From the NCBI RefSeq assembly GCF_900100925.1, contig NZ_FNKO01000001.1:1178001-1242000 (forward strand): a stretch of DNA of 64,000 nt, given 5' to 3'. Numbering within the stretch: the stretch's first letter is position 1; each line of letters opens with the position of its first letter. This document shows, in pieces, positions 26,617 to 34,564 of the stretch. This DNA is from Actinopolyspora saharensis. GTDB taxonomy: Bacteria; Actinomycetota; Actinomycetes; Mycobacteriales; Pseudonocardiaceae. The notes below the pieces were generated by a model that saw only the letters and a list, made by a program, of their open reading frames with translations, was not told the DNA's origin and did not search any database. Both the position numbers and the translations under genes were made by a program.

Positions 26617-27090
26617 TCAGCTCTCGGAGAGGGTCTCCACCAGGTCGCCCATGCGGGCCTCGGGGAGGTTCAGCGCGAGGTCGGCGACGGCGATGATCCC
26701 CACCAGCCTTTGCTGGTCGATCACGGGCAGTCGCCGGATCCGGTGGGCGCTCATCAGCCGCAGCGCCTCGTCCACGGAGTCGTCGGCCCCGACCGTGACG
26801 GCTTCCTCCTGGTTCAGGTCCCCGGCCGGGAAGGTTCCCGCGTCCCGGCCCGCGGCCACGACCTTGATGACGAGGTCGCGGTCGGTGACCATCCCCTTGA
26901 CCTTGTTGTCGTCCTTGCCGCAGATGGGCAGCGCCCCCACGCCGTGGCGGGCCATCAGCCTGGCCGCGTCGGCGGCGGTCTCGTCCGTCCGGACGCACGC
27001 GGGGCTGGCCTGCATGACCTCCCGGGCGGTGCCGGCCCCCTGGGCGGTTCCGGTTTGCTGAGCGGTGTCGGTCCTGTGGGCAGTGCTCAT
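26617..27090 (-). CDS. Tandem CBS-domain protein
   Basis: A 157-residue protein with a flexible Thr/Gln-rich start and two CBS domains (about 26-82 and 95-150). The first has AREVMQASPACVRTDETAADAARLM and GMVTDRDLVIKVVA; the second has AVTVGADDSVDEALRLM and RRLPVIDQQRLVGIIAVADL. CBS pairs bind adenine nucleotides and signal energy or stress state. Free-standing ones like this are common in actinobacteria and have no fixed partner. ATG 27090 is preceded by GAGGGAG. Confidence 0.88.
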   Translation of the reverse strand: MSTAHRTDTAQQTGTAQGAGTAREVMQASPACVRTDETAADAARLMARHGVGALPICGKDDNKVKGMVTDRDLVIKVVAAGRDAGTFPAGDLNQEEAVTVGADDSVDEALRLMSAHRIRRLPVIDQQRLVGIIAVADLALNLPEARMGDLVETLSES

Positions 27091-27193
27091 CAGCAGTCTC
27101 CCTCGTCGGATGCGTGATTCACGTGTTCGCGGGCCGCCTCGGGTGAGGCGCCGGTCTCGTCCGGTCGAACCGGGCCGTGCGTTCGGGAGCGGC

Positions 27194-27391
27194 CTAGCCT
27201 GTTGGCTCCGCGACCGGGGCAGCGCTTCGCGCGGTGCCGGACGGCGCCGGCTCCGCTCCGCGTCGTACCGCCTCCAGCCAGATCGTTTCCAGCTCGGGGC
27301 TCTGCCCGAGACCGTCGTCGGGCAGCTGACGCGGATCGGCCAGGTCGGTGCTGTCCCAGGGCTGTCGGGGGAACGGTTGAGTCTCGTGCAT
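27194..27391 (-). CDS. Small hypothetical protein
   Basis: A 65-residue acidic, proline-rich protein with no family I recognise. It reads MHETQPFPRQPWDSTDLADP near the start and ends in an Ala/Pro-rich tail. ATG 27391 is preceded by GGGAGG six bases away, a strong ribosome-binding site, which is the main support for translation. It has no membrane segment or cysteine and is probably disordered. It lies between the CBS protein and a small membrane protein, all leftward. Confidence 0.55.
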   Translation of the reverse strand: MHETQPFPRQPWDSTDLADPRQLPDDGLGQSPELETIWLEAVRRGAEPAPSGTARSAAPVAEPTG

Positions 27392-27514
27392 GAGAACCTC
27401 CCGAAACCGGGGTGGCGGGTGGATCGCGTGTCCGGCCCGCACCCAACGAGTTTCCCCACGACCGGGGGACGAAACATCCGCCCGCTTCCGGGCGGTGTTT
27501 CCCGCCGGGAGTGC

Positions 27515-27808
27515 TCATCCCGGCTCGCCCCGGCGTTTGCGATGTGCCACCCACGCGAAGTCGATCACCGCGATGACGCCGAGCGCGATGAGCAGCCAGC
27601 CGAACCACGCCAGCGGAGGCAGGTAGCCGATCAGCAGTGCCCCCGCGACGAGGCAGAAGAGCATCCCGAAACCGGCCAGCCACAGTCGCAGGGTCAGCGC
27701 GCTCAACCCGGAGGGAGCTCCGGTCACCCGTGCCAGGTAGTCGTGGTATCCGGGCAGGCCTTTCGCGTAGCGGGCCCTGCTTTCGTCGTCCTCCGCGTCG
27801 TCGTTCAT
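27515..27808 (-). CDS. Small two-helix membrane protein
   Basis: A 97-residue protein with an acidic N-terminus (MNDDAEDDESRARYAKGLPG) and two transmembrane helices (LAGFGMLFCLVAGALLIGYL and AWFGWLLIALGVIAVIDFAW), ending in a positive tail (HRKRRGEPG). Topology suggests both ends face the cytoplasm. No function is known to me. It lies just after the LigD polymerase gene on the same strand, 81 bases away, and could be co-transcribed. Confidence 0.65.
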   Translation of the reverse strand: MNDDAEDDESRARYAKGLPGYHDYLARVTGAPSGLSALTLRLWLAGFGMLFCLVAGALLIGYLPPLAWFGWLLIALGVIAVIDFAWVAHRKRRGEPG

Positions 27809-27889
27809 GCCTTCTCCAATCGGTGAAAGCTCCCGGTGTTCGTGCCGGCCGGGAGCCGTCCCGCCGAGGTGTCCGGTCGAGATGTCCGG

Positions 27890-28804
27890 TCAGGTGGACG
27901 GAACGAGGTCGTCGAGGAGGCGGCGCGGGTGTCCGAGCGACCGGGCTCGGTTGCCGATGCTCGACCACTCGTCGCCGTGCTCGTGCAGGCGCTGCGGCAC
28001 GTCGTGGATGGTCAACCCCCACGGCTCGACCCGGTCCAGCTCCTGCCAGGAGATCGGGGTCGCCACCGGAGCCGTTTTCCCGGCACGCAGCGCGTAGGGG
28101 GTCACCGTGGTCTGCGCGTAGGCGTTGCGCAGGTAGTCCACGAAAACGCGACCGCTTCGTTCGGTTTTGCGCTGCTCGACGGTCAACTTCCGCGGTTCGC
28201 GTTCGGCCAGCACCGTGGCGACGTCGCGCGCGAAATCGCGCACCTGGTCGAAGGTCTGCTCCCGGCGCAACGGGACGAGCACGTGGAAGCCGCGCGATCC
28301 GGTGGTCATGACGAAGGCGGCCAGCCCGAGTTCCTCCAGCAGCTCCCCTGCGCTGCGTGCGGCGGAGCGCAGGGTCCGCAGGTCGTTGCCGGTCGGGTCG
28401 AGGTCGAGGACCATCCTGTCCGGCCGCTGGAGGTCGTCGACGCGGGACAGCCACACGTGCGGAGTCAGGCACGCCTGGTCGGCCAGGTGCATCAGGGCGG
28501 CGGGCTCCGTGCAGACCATGTGCACGGTCTCGCCGCCCTCCTTCTTGGGAACGGCGACGCGCTCTATCCAGTCGGGAGTGTGCGCGGGCACGTTCTTCTG
28601 GAAGATGCGCTGGCCCTCGATCCCGTCCGGGTAGCGCTCGGCCGCCAGCGGACGTCCGTCCGCGTAGCGCACGACGGTGGGGCCGACCCGGCGGTAGTAC
28701 TCGGCGACGTCGCCCTTGGTGATTCCGCCCCGGGGGTACAGGACCTTGTCCGCTCGGGAGATCTCCACCGAGCGTTGCGCACTCCGCAGGGTTTTCTCGT
28801 TCAA
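27890..28804 (-). CDS. LigD-type polymerase/primase (LigPol)
   Basis: A 304-residue AEP-superfamily polymerase corresponding to the POL domain of LigD in bacterial non-homologous end joining. The catalytic motif VLDLDP has D134 and D136, followed by TTGSRGFHVLVPL (about 166-178) and FVDYLRNAYAQT. It fills or extends DNA ends, often with ribonucleotides. Its ATG sits in the stop of the ligase gene (ATGA), so the two are translationally coupled. Here the three LigD activities are separate proteins. No ku gene is in the window. Confidence 0.92.
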   Translation of the reverse strand: MNEKTLRSAQRSVEISRADKVLYPRGGITKGDVAEYYRRVGPTVVRYADGRPLAAERYPDGIEGQRIFQKNVPAHTPDWIERVAVPKKEGGETVHMVCTEPAALMHLADQACLTPHVWLSRVDDLQRPDRMVLDLDPTGNDLRTLRSAARSAGELLEELGLAAFVMTTGSRGFHVLVPLRREQTFDQVRDFARDVATVLAEREPRKLTVEQRKTERSGRVFVDYLRNAYAQTTVTPYALRAGKTAPVATPISWQELDRVEPWGLTIHDVPQRLHEHGDEWSSIGNRARSLGHPRRLLDDLVPST

Positions 28805-29799
28805 CGGCTCTCCCTGGTCACAGCGGACGGGTCCTTGTCACGGCGCAGCCCCCGGTAGGTGGGGTGGCGGAGCTTGCCGTCCTCGGTCCACTCGGTGAAG
28901 GCGATGCTGACGACCGTTCCCGGTTCGACCCAGTGCGCCCCGCTCTCGGCGACCTCCTCGGCGAACGGGCTGTCCGCGCGCTCCAGCCGGTCGAGCTCGG
29001 CGCGGAGCTCACGCAGCGTGGGCTCGGTGAAACCGGTTCCCACCTTTCCGGCGTAGGCGAATCGGCCGTTCTCGTGGTAGCCGACCAGCAGGGCCCCCAG
29101 CGCGGGGCGGCTCCCGGTGGGGTCGGTGAAGCCTCCCACCACCAGTTCCTGCTCGCTGACGCACTTGAACTTCATCCAGGAACGTGAGCGGCCGTGCTGG
29201 TAGGCGGCGGTGGCGTCCTTGGCCAGGGTCCCCTCCCAGCCCGCCGCGCAGGCCCTGCGGTGGTGCTGCTGTCCGGAGCGGTTCTCGTGCGGCGTCCAAC
29301 GCAGCGGGTCGGTGAACTCCACGGTGCGGGCCAACAGCTTCTTGCGCTCCCGCAGCGGGACGCGCGTGGTGTCGTGCCCGGCCACGTGCAGCACGTCGAA
29401 CAGGTAGCAGTACACGGTCACGTCCGAGCTGCGCACCTCGGCCGTGTCGGCGAGCTGCATGCGTTGTTGCAGGCGGGCGAAGCTCGTGGTGTTGCCGGAG
29501 AAGGCGACCGCTTCGCCGTCCAGCACGCAGTCGGCGCCGACCTGCTCGGCCACCGCCGCGCGGATCTCCGGGTAGGTCTCGTCCAGCGATTTGTCGTTGC
29601 GGGTCAGTATCCGCACCCGGGAACCGTGCTTGACGATCAGGCAGCGTTGTCCGTCCAATTTCGGTTCGAACAGCCAGTCGGGGTGGTCGAACGGTTCGTG
29701 CACCAGGGTCGCCAGGGTGGGTTCGGCCCACTCGGGACGGGCCCGCCGCCGCAGCAGCCCCGCCGCGTGTGGACTCAGCTCGTCGAACAAGGCGTTCAA
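28801..29799 (-). CDS. ATP-dependent DNA ligase, LigD ligase-domain type
   Basis: A 332-residue ATP-dependent ligase corresponding to the LIG domain of LigD. The adenylated lysine is Lys47 in EPKLDGQR; DCVLDGEAV, GWEGTLAKD and SWMKFKC follow, then an OB fold with PALGALLVGY and GKVGTGF. The start TTG at 29799 overlaps the stop of the phosphoesterase gene (TTGA), with GGGGAGA six bases upstream. A longer in-frame reading to 30393 is an out-of-frame copy of the neighbouring gene. It seals double-strand breaks after end processing. Confidence 0.92.
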   Translation of the reverse strand: MNALFDELSPHAAGLLRRRARPEWAEPTLATLVHEPFDHPDWLFEPKLDGQRCLIVKHGSRVRILTRNDKSLDETYPEIRAAVAEQVGADCVLDGEAVAFSGNTTSFARLQQRMQLADTAEVRSSDVTVYCYLFDVLHVAGHDTTRVPLRERKKLLARTVEFTDPLRWTPHENRSGQQHHRRACAAGWEGTLAKDATAAYQHGRSRSWMKFKCVSEQELVVGGFTDPTGSRPALGALLVGYHENGRFAYAGKVGTGFTEPTLRELRAELDRLERADSPFAEEVAESGAHWVEPGTVVSIAFTEWTEDGKLRHPTYRGLRRDKDPSAVTRESR

Positions 29800-30389
29800 T
29801 CGTTCTCCCCGGTGCGCCCGGCGATCGCGTTCAGGTCCCTGCCGCTGCGTACCGAGCGCGGCTGCTTCTTGAGCGGTTTGCGGCGCCGGTCGGCCCCCTC
29901 GTCGGTCCTCTTGATCAGCAGCCACTGACCGTCCGCGCTCCTGCCCATGCGCACGAGGGCGTAACCGCCGCGGATCTTGACGCCCTCCAGCCAGAGGTCG
30001 AGACGTCCGCGCCGCAGCTGCCGCGCCGCGTCGGCGTCCCCCTCGGCGTCCAGTTCGCAGGAGCCGCGGTCCCACACCAGCACCGTTCCCGCACCGTACT
30101 CGCCCTCGGGGATGACTCCCTCGAAGTCGGCGTACTCCAGGGGGTGGTCCTCGGTCGGCACGGCCAGTCTCCTGTCCGCCGGGTCGATCGAGGGGCCCTT
30201 CGGAAGGGCCCACGACTTCAGGGTCCCCTCGATCTCCAGCCGGAGGTCGTAGTGCAGCGTGCTGGCGTCGTGCTTGTGCAGCACGAAGCGGCGTTGCCGC
30301 CCCCTTCGGCTGGCACGCCGGGTTCCGCGGGGTTCGGTGGTGGTGCCGAAGTCCCGCTTGCTGCGGTACTTTCCGAGCTCGTGGCCCAT
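29796..30389 (-). CDS. LigD-type 3'-phosphoesterase
   Basis: A 197-residue protein matching the phosphoesterase (PE) domain of LigD, which removes 3'-phosphates and ribonucleotides at breaks. The signature RFVLHKHDASTLHYDLRLE carries candidate metal/phosphate ligands H40, H46, D48 and R50. EDHPLEYADFEGVIPEGEYG follows. The basic C-terminus (DRRRKPLKKQPRSVRSGR) may bind DNA. ATG 30389 precedes the conserved GKYRSKRDF. It is the first gene of the three-gene leftward repair operon. Confidence 0.92.
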   Translation of the reverse strand: MGHELGKYRSKRDFGTTTEPRGTRRASRRGRQRRFVLHKHDASTLHYDLRLEIEGTLKSWALPKGPSIDPADRRLAVPTEDHPLEYADFEGVIPEGEYGAGTVLVWDRGSCELDAEGDADAARQLRRGRLDLWLEGVKIRGGYALVRMGRSADGQWLLIKRTDEGADRRRKPLKKQPRSVRSGRDLNAIAGRTGEND

Positions 30390-30520
30390 ACATCCCGTGC
30401 TGTACCCGTGGGGGCGCCGGGATGAAACACCGGAACCCGGTGCGGCGACCTCCGGTGCGGTGGGCGCGGGCTCGGCCGGCCCCACCGGACGGTTCGCACC
30501 GCAGGGGCGTGGACCGGGGC

Positions 30521-31660
30521 CTAGCTCAGTTCGCGGACGAACAGTCCCGACACGGCCTTGGGGTCGAACCACGTCGATTTCGGCGGCATCAACGCCCCGG
30601 CGTCGGAGACCGCCATGACCTGCTCGACGCTGGGCGGGTGCGGTACGAAGCACATGGCGTTGCGCGCCGCGCACCAGCACTTCGTGCCAGCCGAGTCGGG
30701 CGGTTGCTCCTCGACCGGGCCGACGAGCCGCGTCACCGGGGGCAGCAGCTGCTCGTCCAGCAGCACCGCGTCCAACCTGGATCGGACCGGCGCGTCGTCA
30801 CGCGGGGGGCGCAGCCACAGGCGGAAGCACTGGTCGTGCAACCGCAGCAGCACCATCCCCGGCGCCGGGTTGCTCGGGGCGTCGGTGGGGCACTCCTCGA
30901 TGTGCGCGACAGCGGGCTGGGCCGCCAGGGTTCGCAGCACTTCGCTGGTGGAGCGGTCCCGTGGCCCGGGCAGGCAGCGGTGGTATCCGAGCACCCGCAT
31001 CTGGCTGCTCGGGAACAGCGCCGCCAGGGTGAACCCCCGGGTGTCGTCGCCGGGGCGGCCGCGGGACCGCGCGTCGCGCTCGGCCACGGCCATCCTGTGG
31101 TGCCCGTCTGCGATGTACAGCGAGCTCACCCGCCCGAGCTCGTCACCCAGCACCCGCGCGAGTTCGGCGTCCCTGCGCATCCAGACGCTGTGCTCGACGT
31201 CGCCGACCGAGCGCGCCCGCACGTCGGGAGGTTGCTCGGTCACCCCCTCGAGCAGGGTGTCGAGGGCGGGACGGTCCGGATACGTGAGTATCACCGGCAT
31301 CTGTTCGGCCCCGCCCGCTTCGGTGAGCTCCGCGATCCGCCGCTCCCTGTCGGGGTGGGTGGCCTCGTGCCGTCGGACGAGACCGTTGCGGTAGTCGTCG
31401 AGCGAGACCTCGAGCACGACCCCGGTTTGCTGGTGCCGTCCCGTGCGCAGCCGGTACACGATCACCGCGGGAAGCATGGGGCGGGTGTATCCGCCGGTGT
31501 CGAGCAGTCGTTGCACGCGGGCCGGGTCCATGGAGCCGTCCAGCGACTCGATGCTGTGCTGGTTGACCACCAGCACGCGGGGAGACCGCACGGTCACCCC
31601 GCCGGTGGTGGTCCCGCGCTCGGTCGCGGCGGGTGCGTGCTGCTTCTGCGGGATCTTCAT
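30521..31660 (-). CDS. DUF1015-family protein
   Basis: A 379-residue member of DUF1015, whose biochemical activity is not established. Recognisable segments include RVLVVNQHSIESLDGS, VSSLYIADGHHRMAVAERDA (the HxR-containing family core), FTLAALFPSSQMRVLGYHR and the C-terminal PKSTWFDPKAVSGLFVREL. DUF1015 genes often sit beside serine-pathway dehydrogenases. Here the ATG overlaps the stop of the phosphoglycerate-dehydrogenase-like frame by ATGA. That supports a shared operon and possibly a role in amino acid or 2-oxoacid metabolism. Confidence 0.85.
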   Translation of the reverse strand: MKIPQKQHAPAATERGTTTGGVTVRSPRVLVVNQHSIESLDGSMDPARVQRLLDTGGYTRPMLPAVIVYRLRTGRHQQTGVVLEVSLDDYRNGLVRRHEATHPDRERRIAELTEAGGAEQMPVILTYPDRPALDTLLEGVTEQPPDVRARSVGDVEHSVWMRRDAELARVLGDELGRVSSLYIADGHHRMAVAERDARSRGRPGDDTRGFTLAALFPSSQMRVLGYHRCLPGPRDRSTSEVLRTLAAQPAVAHIEECPTDAPSNPAPGMVLLRLHDQCFRLWLRPPRDDAPVRSRLDAVLLDEQLLPPVTRLVGPVEEQPPDSAGTKCWCAARNAMCFVPHPPSVEQVMAVSDAGALMPPKSTWFDPKAVSGLFVRELS

Positions 31661-32681
31661 GAGGCACCGCCGGAAGGTGCCGGGGTGGTGACCCGCCTCG
31701 GTGCTTTCTCCCGCAGGGTGTCCTCGTTGACGCAGTGCAGCACCGTTCCCGTGCCGAAGGCGTCGATCATGCGCACGACCTCGGAGGCCACGGCGTGCTG
31801 GGCCTGCTCGGTCGAGGCGCCGATGTGGTGGGTTCCGTACACGTTGGGGTGGGCGGCCAGGCGGGAGTCGATGGTGCCGGAGGAGGACTCCGGCTCGGCG
31901 GTGAACACGTCGATGCCGGCCCGCACGCCCTTGGTCTCCATCGCCTCGATCAGCGCGTCCTCGTCGACGAGCTCCCCGCGGGAGGTGTTCAGCAGGATCG
32001 CTCCCGGGGGAGTTGGGCGAGCAGATCGCGGTCGACCAGGTGCCGCGTGTTCTCGGTGAGCGGGAGGTGCAGGGAGAGCACGTCGCAGGTGCGGGCGAGT
32101 TCGTCGAGGCTGTGGACGAAATCGATCCCGATGGCCGCTGCCCGGTCGCTTTCCCGCTGTCCGCGTTCGGGGTTGTCGATCGCGTGGACGTGGGTGCCGA
32201 AGGTCGCGGCTCGAGCGGCGAACTCCAGGCCGATCCCGCCGAGCCCGAGCACTCCGACCCTGCGCCCGTGAATCCCGCGTGCCCGGGAGTAGCGCCGCTT
32301 GTCCCAGCGGCCCGCACGCAGGTCGGCGACGTTGTCGGGGATGTTTCGGTCGAGGGCCAGCAGCAGGGCGAACGCGAGTTCGGCCACGGCTGTGGCGTTG
32401 CGGCCGGGTACGTTGCAGACGTGGATGCCGTTGCGGGAGGCCGCGGCCCGGTCGATGGTGTTCGTGCCGGATCCCGCGCGGATCACCAGACGCAACGCGT
32501 CGGCGTTGTCCAGCACCACGGCGGGCACCCTGGTGCTGCGCACGACGAGGACCTCACATCCGGACAGCTCTTCGGAGAGTTGTTCGGATCCGGTGTCCGG
32601 TCGGTAGAAACACTCGTTGCCCAGCTCGGCGAGCTCGTTCAGGGAGGCTTCGGGGAAGGTGTCCGCGACAAGAATCCTCAT
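31657..32681 (-). pseudogene. D-3-phosphoglycerate dehydrogenase-like gene, frameshifted
   Basis: The first part from ATG 32681 (behind GGGAG) gives a 2-hydroxyacid dehydrogenase: MRILVADTFPEASLNEL, LVIRAGSGTNTIDRAAA, NAD-binding VGVLGLGGIGLEFAARA and DVLSLHLPLTENTRHLVD. It stops after LAQLPRERSC. The rest continues in another frame as LLNTSRGELVDEDALIEAME, GIDVFTAEPE and THHIGASTEQAQ, to the stop at 31657. One missing C in the run at 32006-32010 accounts for the shift. It may be a true null mutation or a consensus error. DUF1015 is coupled to its end. Confidence 0.8.
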
Positions 32682-32783
32682 CGACTGCTCCCTTGCGAAT
32701 CGGCGGAGTCTCCCGAGCGTTTCCGTCGGAGTACCCCGACGAGCGATTCGGTACTCCGGCTTCGGCGGGTGCGCGAACCACGA

Positions 32784-32830
32784 CAACAATGTTGCTTATT
32801 ACGCACAGTATTGCTTATAACGCAATGTTG
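32784..32830. repeat. AT-rich repeat cluster upstream of the dehydrogenase gene
   Basis: TTGCTTATTACGCA (32792-32805) and TTGCTTATAACGCA (32811-32824) are near-identical direct repeats 19 bases apart. CAATGTTG also recurs at 32787 and 32823. CAACA-A-TGTTG (32784-32794) is a perfect palindrome. The cluster lies about 105 bases before the leftward gene and may be an operator. The rest of the 413-base gap up to 33094 shows no gene. Confidence 0.5.
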
Positions 32831-33094
32831 GATGTGCTCTCGGGGAACGTCAACACCCGCCCCCCGACTCGGTGCCCGAACTCGCTCGACAGCATGAACA
32901 TCACCCGGCCGCCGGGCGGTCTCGCAGGGGAGTCGTTCGGGCAGGGGCGCGGAGCCCTCGTCCCTTCCGGGGACAAGGACTTTCGACGCGGGTGGCCGCC
33001 TGCGTCGACGACTCCCCGCGCGGGGAAGCGCTGTTCGGGGAGCCGTCGGTGGGGACGGGCGGGAGCGGTGAACGGACTGCGCCGCGGACCGTGA

Positions 33095-33844
33095 TTACGG
33101 CGAGGCCGGTTCTCCCACGATCTCGGTGCAGGAGAGTCCGTCGGTGGCGGCGGGGTCGCCGCTCAGCGTGAGCGCTTCCCGCTGGGCGAGCTCGGTGCAG
33201 CGGACCGGTTCGCCGCCGACGAGCAGTGGGGCCAGCTCGCGCCCGGCGGCGGTGTAGGCGAGCAACCGCCGCGGCGCGGTGCCGTCGTCCAGTCGGACGT
33301 TGCCGGAGTCGTGCAACCGGACGAGGCGGTAGCGCTTACCGCGGCCCTCGCAGCGATCCAGCACACGTCGTTGTTCGGGGGTGGCGTACCAGACGGCGTG
33401 CTGTTCGGTCACTCCGGGCGCCGCGGCGAGCACCGCGGGGCGTTGTCCGTCGCGGGGGCGCAGGCCCGAGGACCACACGGCGGACAGCTCCGCGCAGCGT
33501 GCGCGGAGGACGACGGCGGGGCCCGTCAGACCGAGGCCGGTGCGCAACCAGCCGATCTTCTCCGGGCAGGCGTTCGAGCCGTAGGCCAGCACCGGGCGGC
33601 GTTGGTCCAGCGGTGCGGCTCCGTGCTCCGCGAGCCAGTCGTCGAGGCAGGGGTGCGTTCCCGTGCCGGTGCGCACCCGCCACCCGGAGGGGGCGGTTTC
33701 GTCCGGCAGGACCGGGTAGCCGACTCCGTCGAGGTGGACGAAGGAGCAGTCCGGTCGGGCTCCGGGATAGGGGTCCTCGGGGTATTCGGTTTCGGCGAAC
33801 GGTTCCCGCTCGAGGGAGTGCGTCCGCAGTGATGAAACGGGCAT
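33095..33844 (-). CDS. Gamma-glutamylcyclotransferase-fold protein
   Basis: A 249-residue protein with the YGSN motif (residues 88-91, within RPVLAYGSN) that forms the substrate loop of the gamma-glutamylcyclotransferase/AIG2 fold. A candidate catalytic glutamate follows in YATPEQRRVLDRCEG. The 80 residues before the motif are an extension of unknown role. The strongly diverged sequence makes the substrate uncertain. It may cyclise gamma-glutamyl amines or be non-enzymatic. ATG 33844 has no clear Shine-Dalgarno sequence. Confidence 0.7.
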   Translation of the reverse strand: MPVSSLRTHSLEREPFAETEYPEDPYPGARPDCSFVHLDGVGYPVLPDETAPSGWRVRTGTGTHPCLDDWLAEHGAAPLDQRRPVLAYGSNACPEKIGWLRTGLGLTGPAVVLRARCAELSAVWSSGLRPRDGQRPAVLAAAPGVTEQHAVWYATPEQRRVLDRCEGRGKRYRLVRLHDSGNVRLDDGTAPRRLLAYTAAGRELAPLLVGGEPVRCTELAQREALTLSGDPAATDGLSCTEIVGEPASP

Positions 33845-34005
33845 CGGTTGCCCACGTCTACCCGACGCCGTCGGGACGTGCCGCGATCCGGGTCACATTT
33901 CACCGGGCGGAGGGTGTGAGTTTCCTCCGTCCAGCCCCTGTTCGGGGGAACTGCGGTCGGGCGCGTGGGCGGCAGGGGCCGCCCCGGCAGGGGGCGGAGA
34001 CGAAA

Positions 34006-34036
34006 GCGGTGGCCGCTCACCAGGAGCGGCCACCGC
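34006..34036 (-). terminator. Cold-shock gene terminator
   Basis: GCGGTGGCCGCTC (34006-34018) pairs perfectly with GAGCGGCCACCGC (34024-34036) across a five-base loop. In the leftward direction it is followed by TTTCG. It lies 27 bases after the csp stop. Confidence 0.8.
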
Positions 34037-34062
34037 GTATCACATTCGACAGGCGAGTCGCC

Positions 34063-34266
34063 TCAGAGCGCACGCACGGTGTCGGCCTGCGGGCCCTTGG
34101 AGCCCTGGCTGACCGTGTACTCAACCTGCTGGGCCTCGTCCAGCGTGCGGAAGCCGGGCGCGTCGATCGCCGAGTAGTGGACGAAGACGTCCGGGCCGCC
34201 GTCGTCCGGGGCGATGAAGCCGAAGCCCTTTTCCGAACTGAACCACTTGACTGTGCCCTGGGCCAT
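34063..34266 (-). CDS. Cold-shock protein, CspA family
   Basis: A 67-residue single-domain cold-shock protein. RNP1 (KGFGFI) and RNP2 (VFVHYSAI) are both complete. It binds single-stranded RNA/DNA and acts as an RNA chaperone. ATG 34266 has TAAGGAGA upstream. A long leader is likely, as is usual for cold-shock genes. A 14-base palindrome lies 28 bases before the start. It is flanked by its own terminator and is a single-gene unit. Confidence 0.95.
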   Translation of the reverse strand: MAQGTVKWFSSEKGFGFIAPDDGGPDVFVHYSAIDAPGFRTLDEAQQVEYTVSQGSKGPQADTVRAL

Positions 34267-34293
34267 GGCTGTCTCCTTACGAGAGCTGATTTA

Positions 34294-34307
34294 GGTCACC
34301 GGTGACC
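34294..34307. promoter_or_regulatory. Palindrome in the cold-shock leader
   Basis: GGTCACCGGTGACC is a perfect 14-base palindrome inside the probable 5' leader of csp. It could fold in the RNA or bind a regulator. Bases 34308-34564 hold no recognisable gene. Confidence 0.35.
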
Positions 34308-34564
34308 GGTCCTTGCACGGTCACCCTTGGTCGCGGATCTCAGACGGCGCCTACTCCAGCTACACCAAAGACAGCGGCTCGCCCGCACCAACTATCTGCG
34401 AGCGTGCGCGAACACGACTCCAGAAAACGACCAAGTCCCATCCTACACACTTGCTCGCGCGGACGCAGCAACCGTGGGCGGAAAGATCAAACAGCCGGAG
34501 GCCGGCGGATCGTGCACAGTGATGGGCGACAGGTGCCCGCGAGCTCACTGGAGGTGCCGCGCTC

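Noticed and set aside
29800..30393. N-terminal extension of the ligase gene to a 530-residue protein
   Set aside because: The extra residues are the phosphoesterase gene read in another frame; the TTG at 29799 fits the family start.
34330..34400. tRNA-like stretch upstream of the cold-shock gene
   Set aside because: A short GGTGTAGCTGGAGTAGG run looked suggestive, but no cloverleaf, T-loop or acceptor pairing could be formed.
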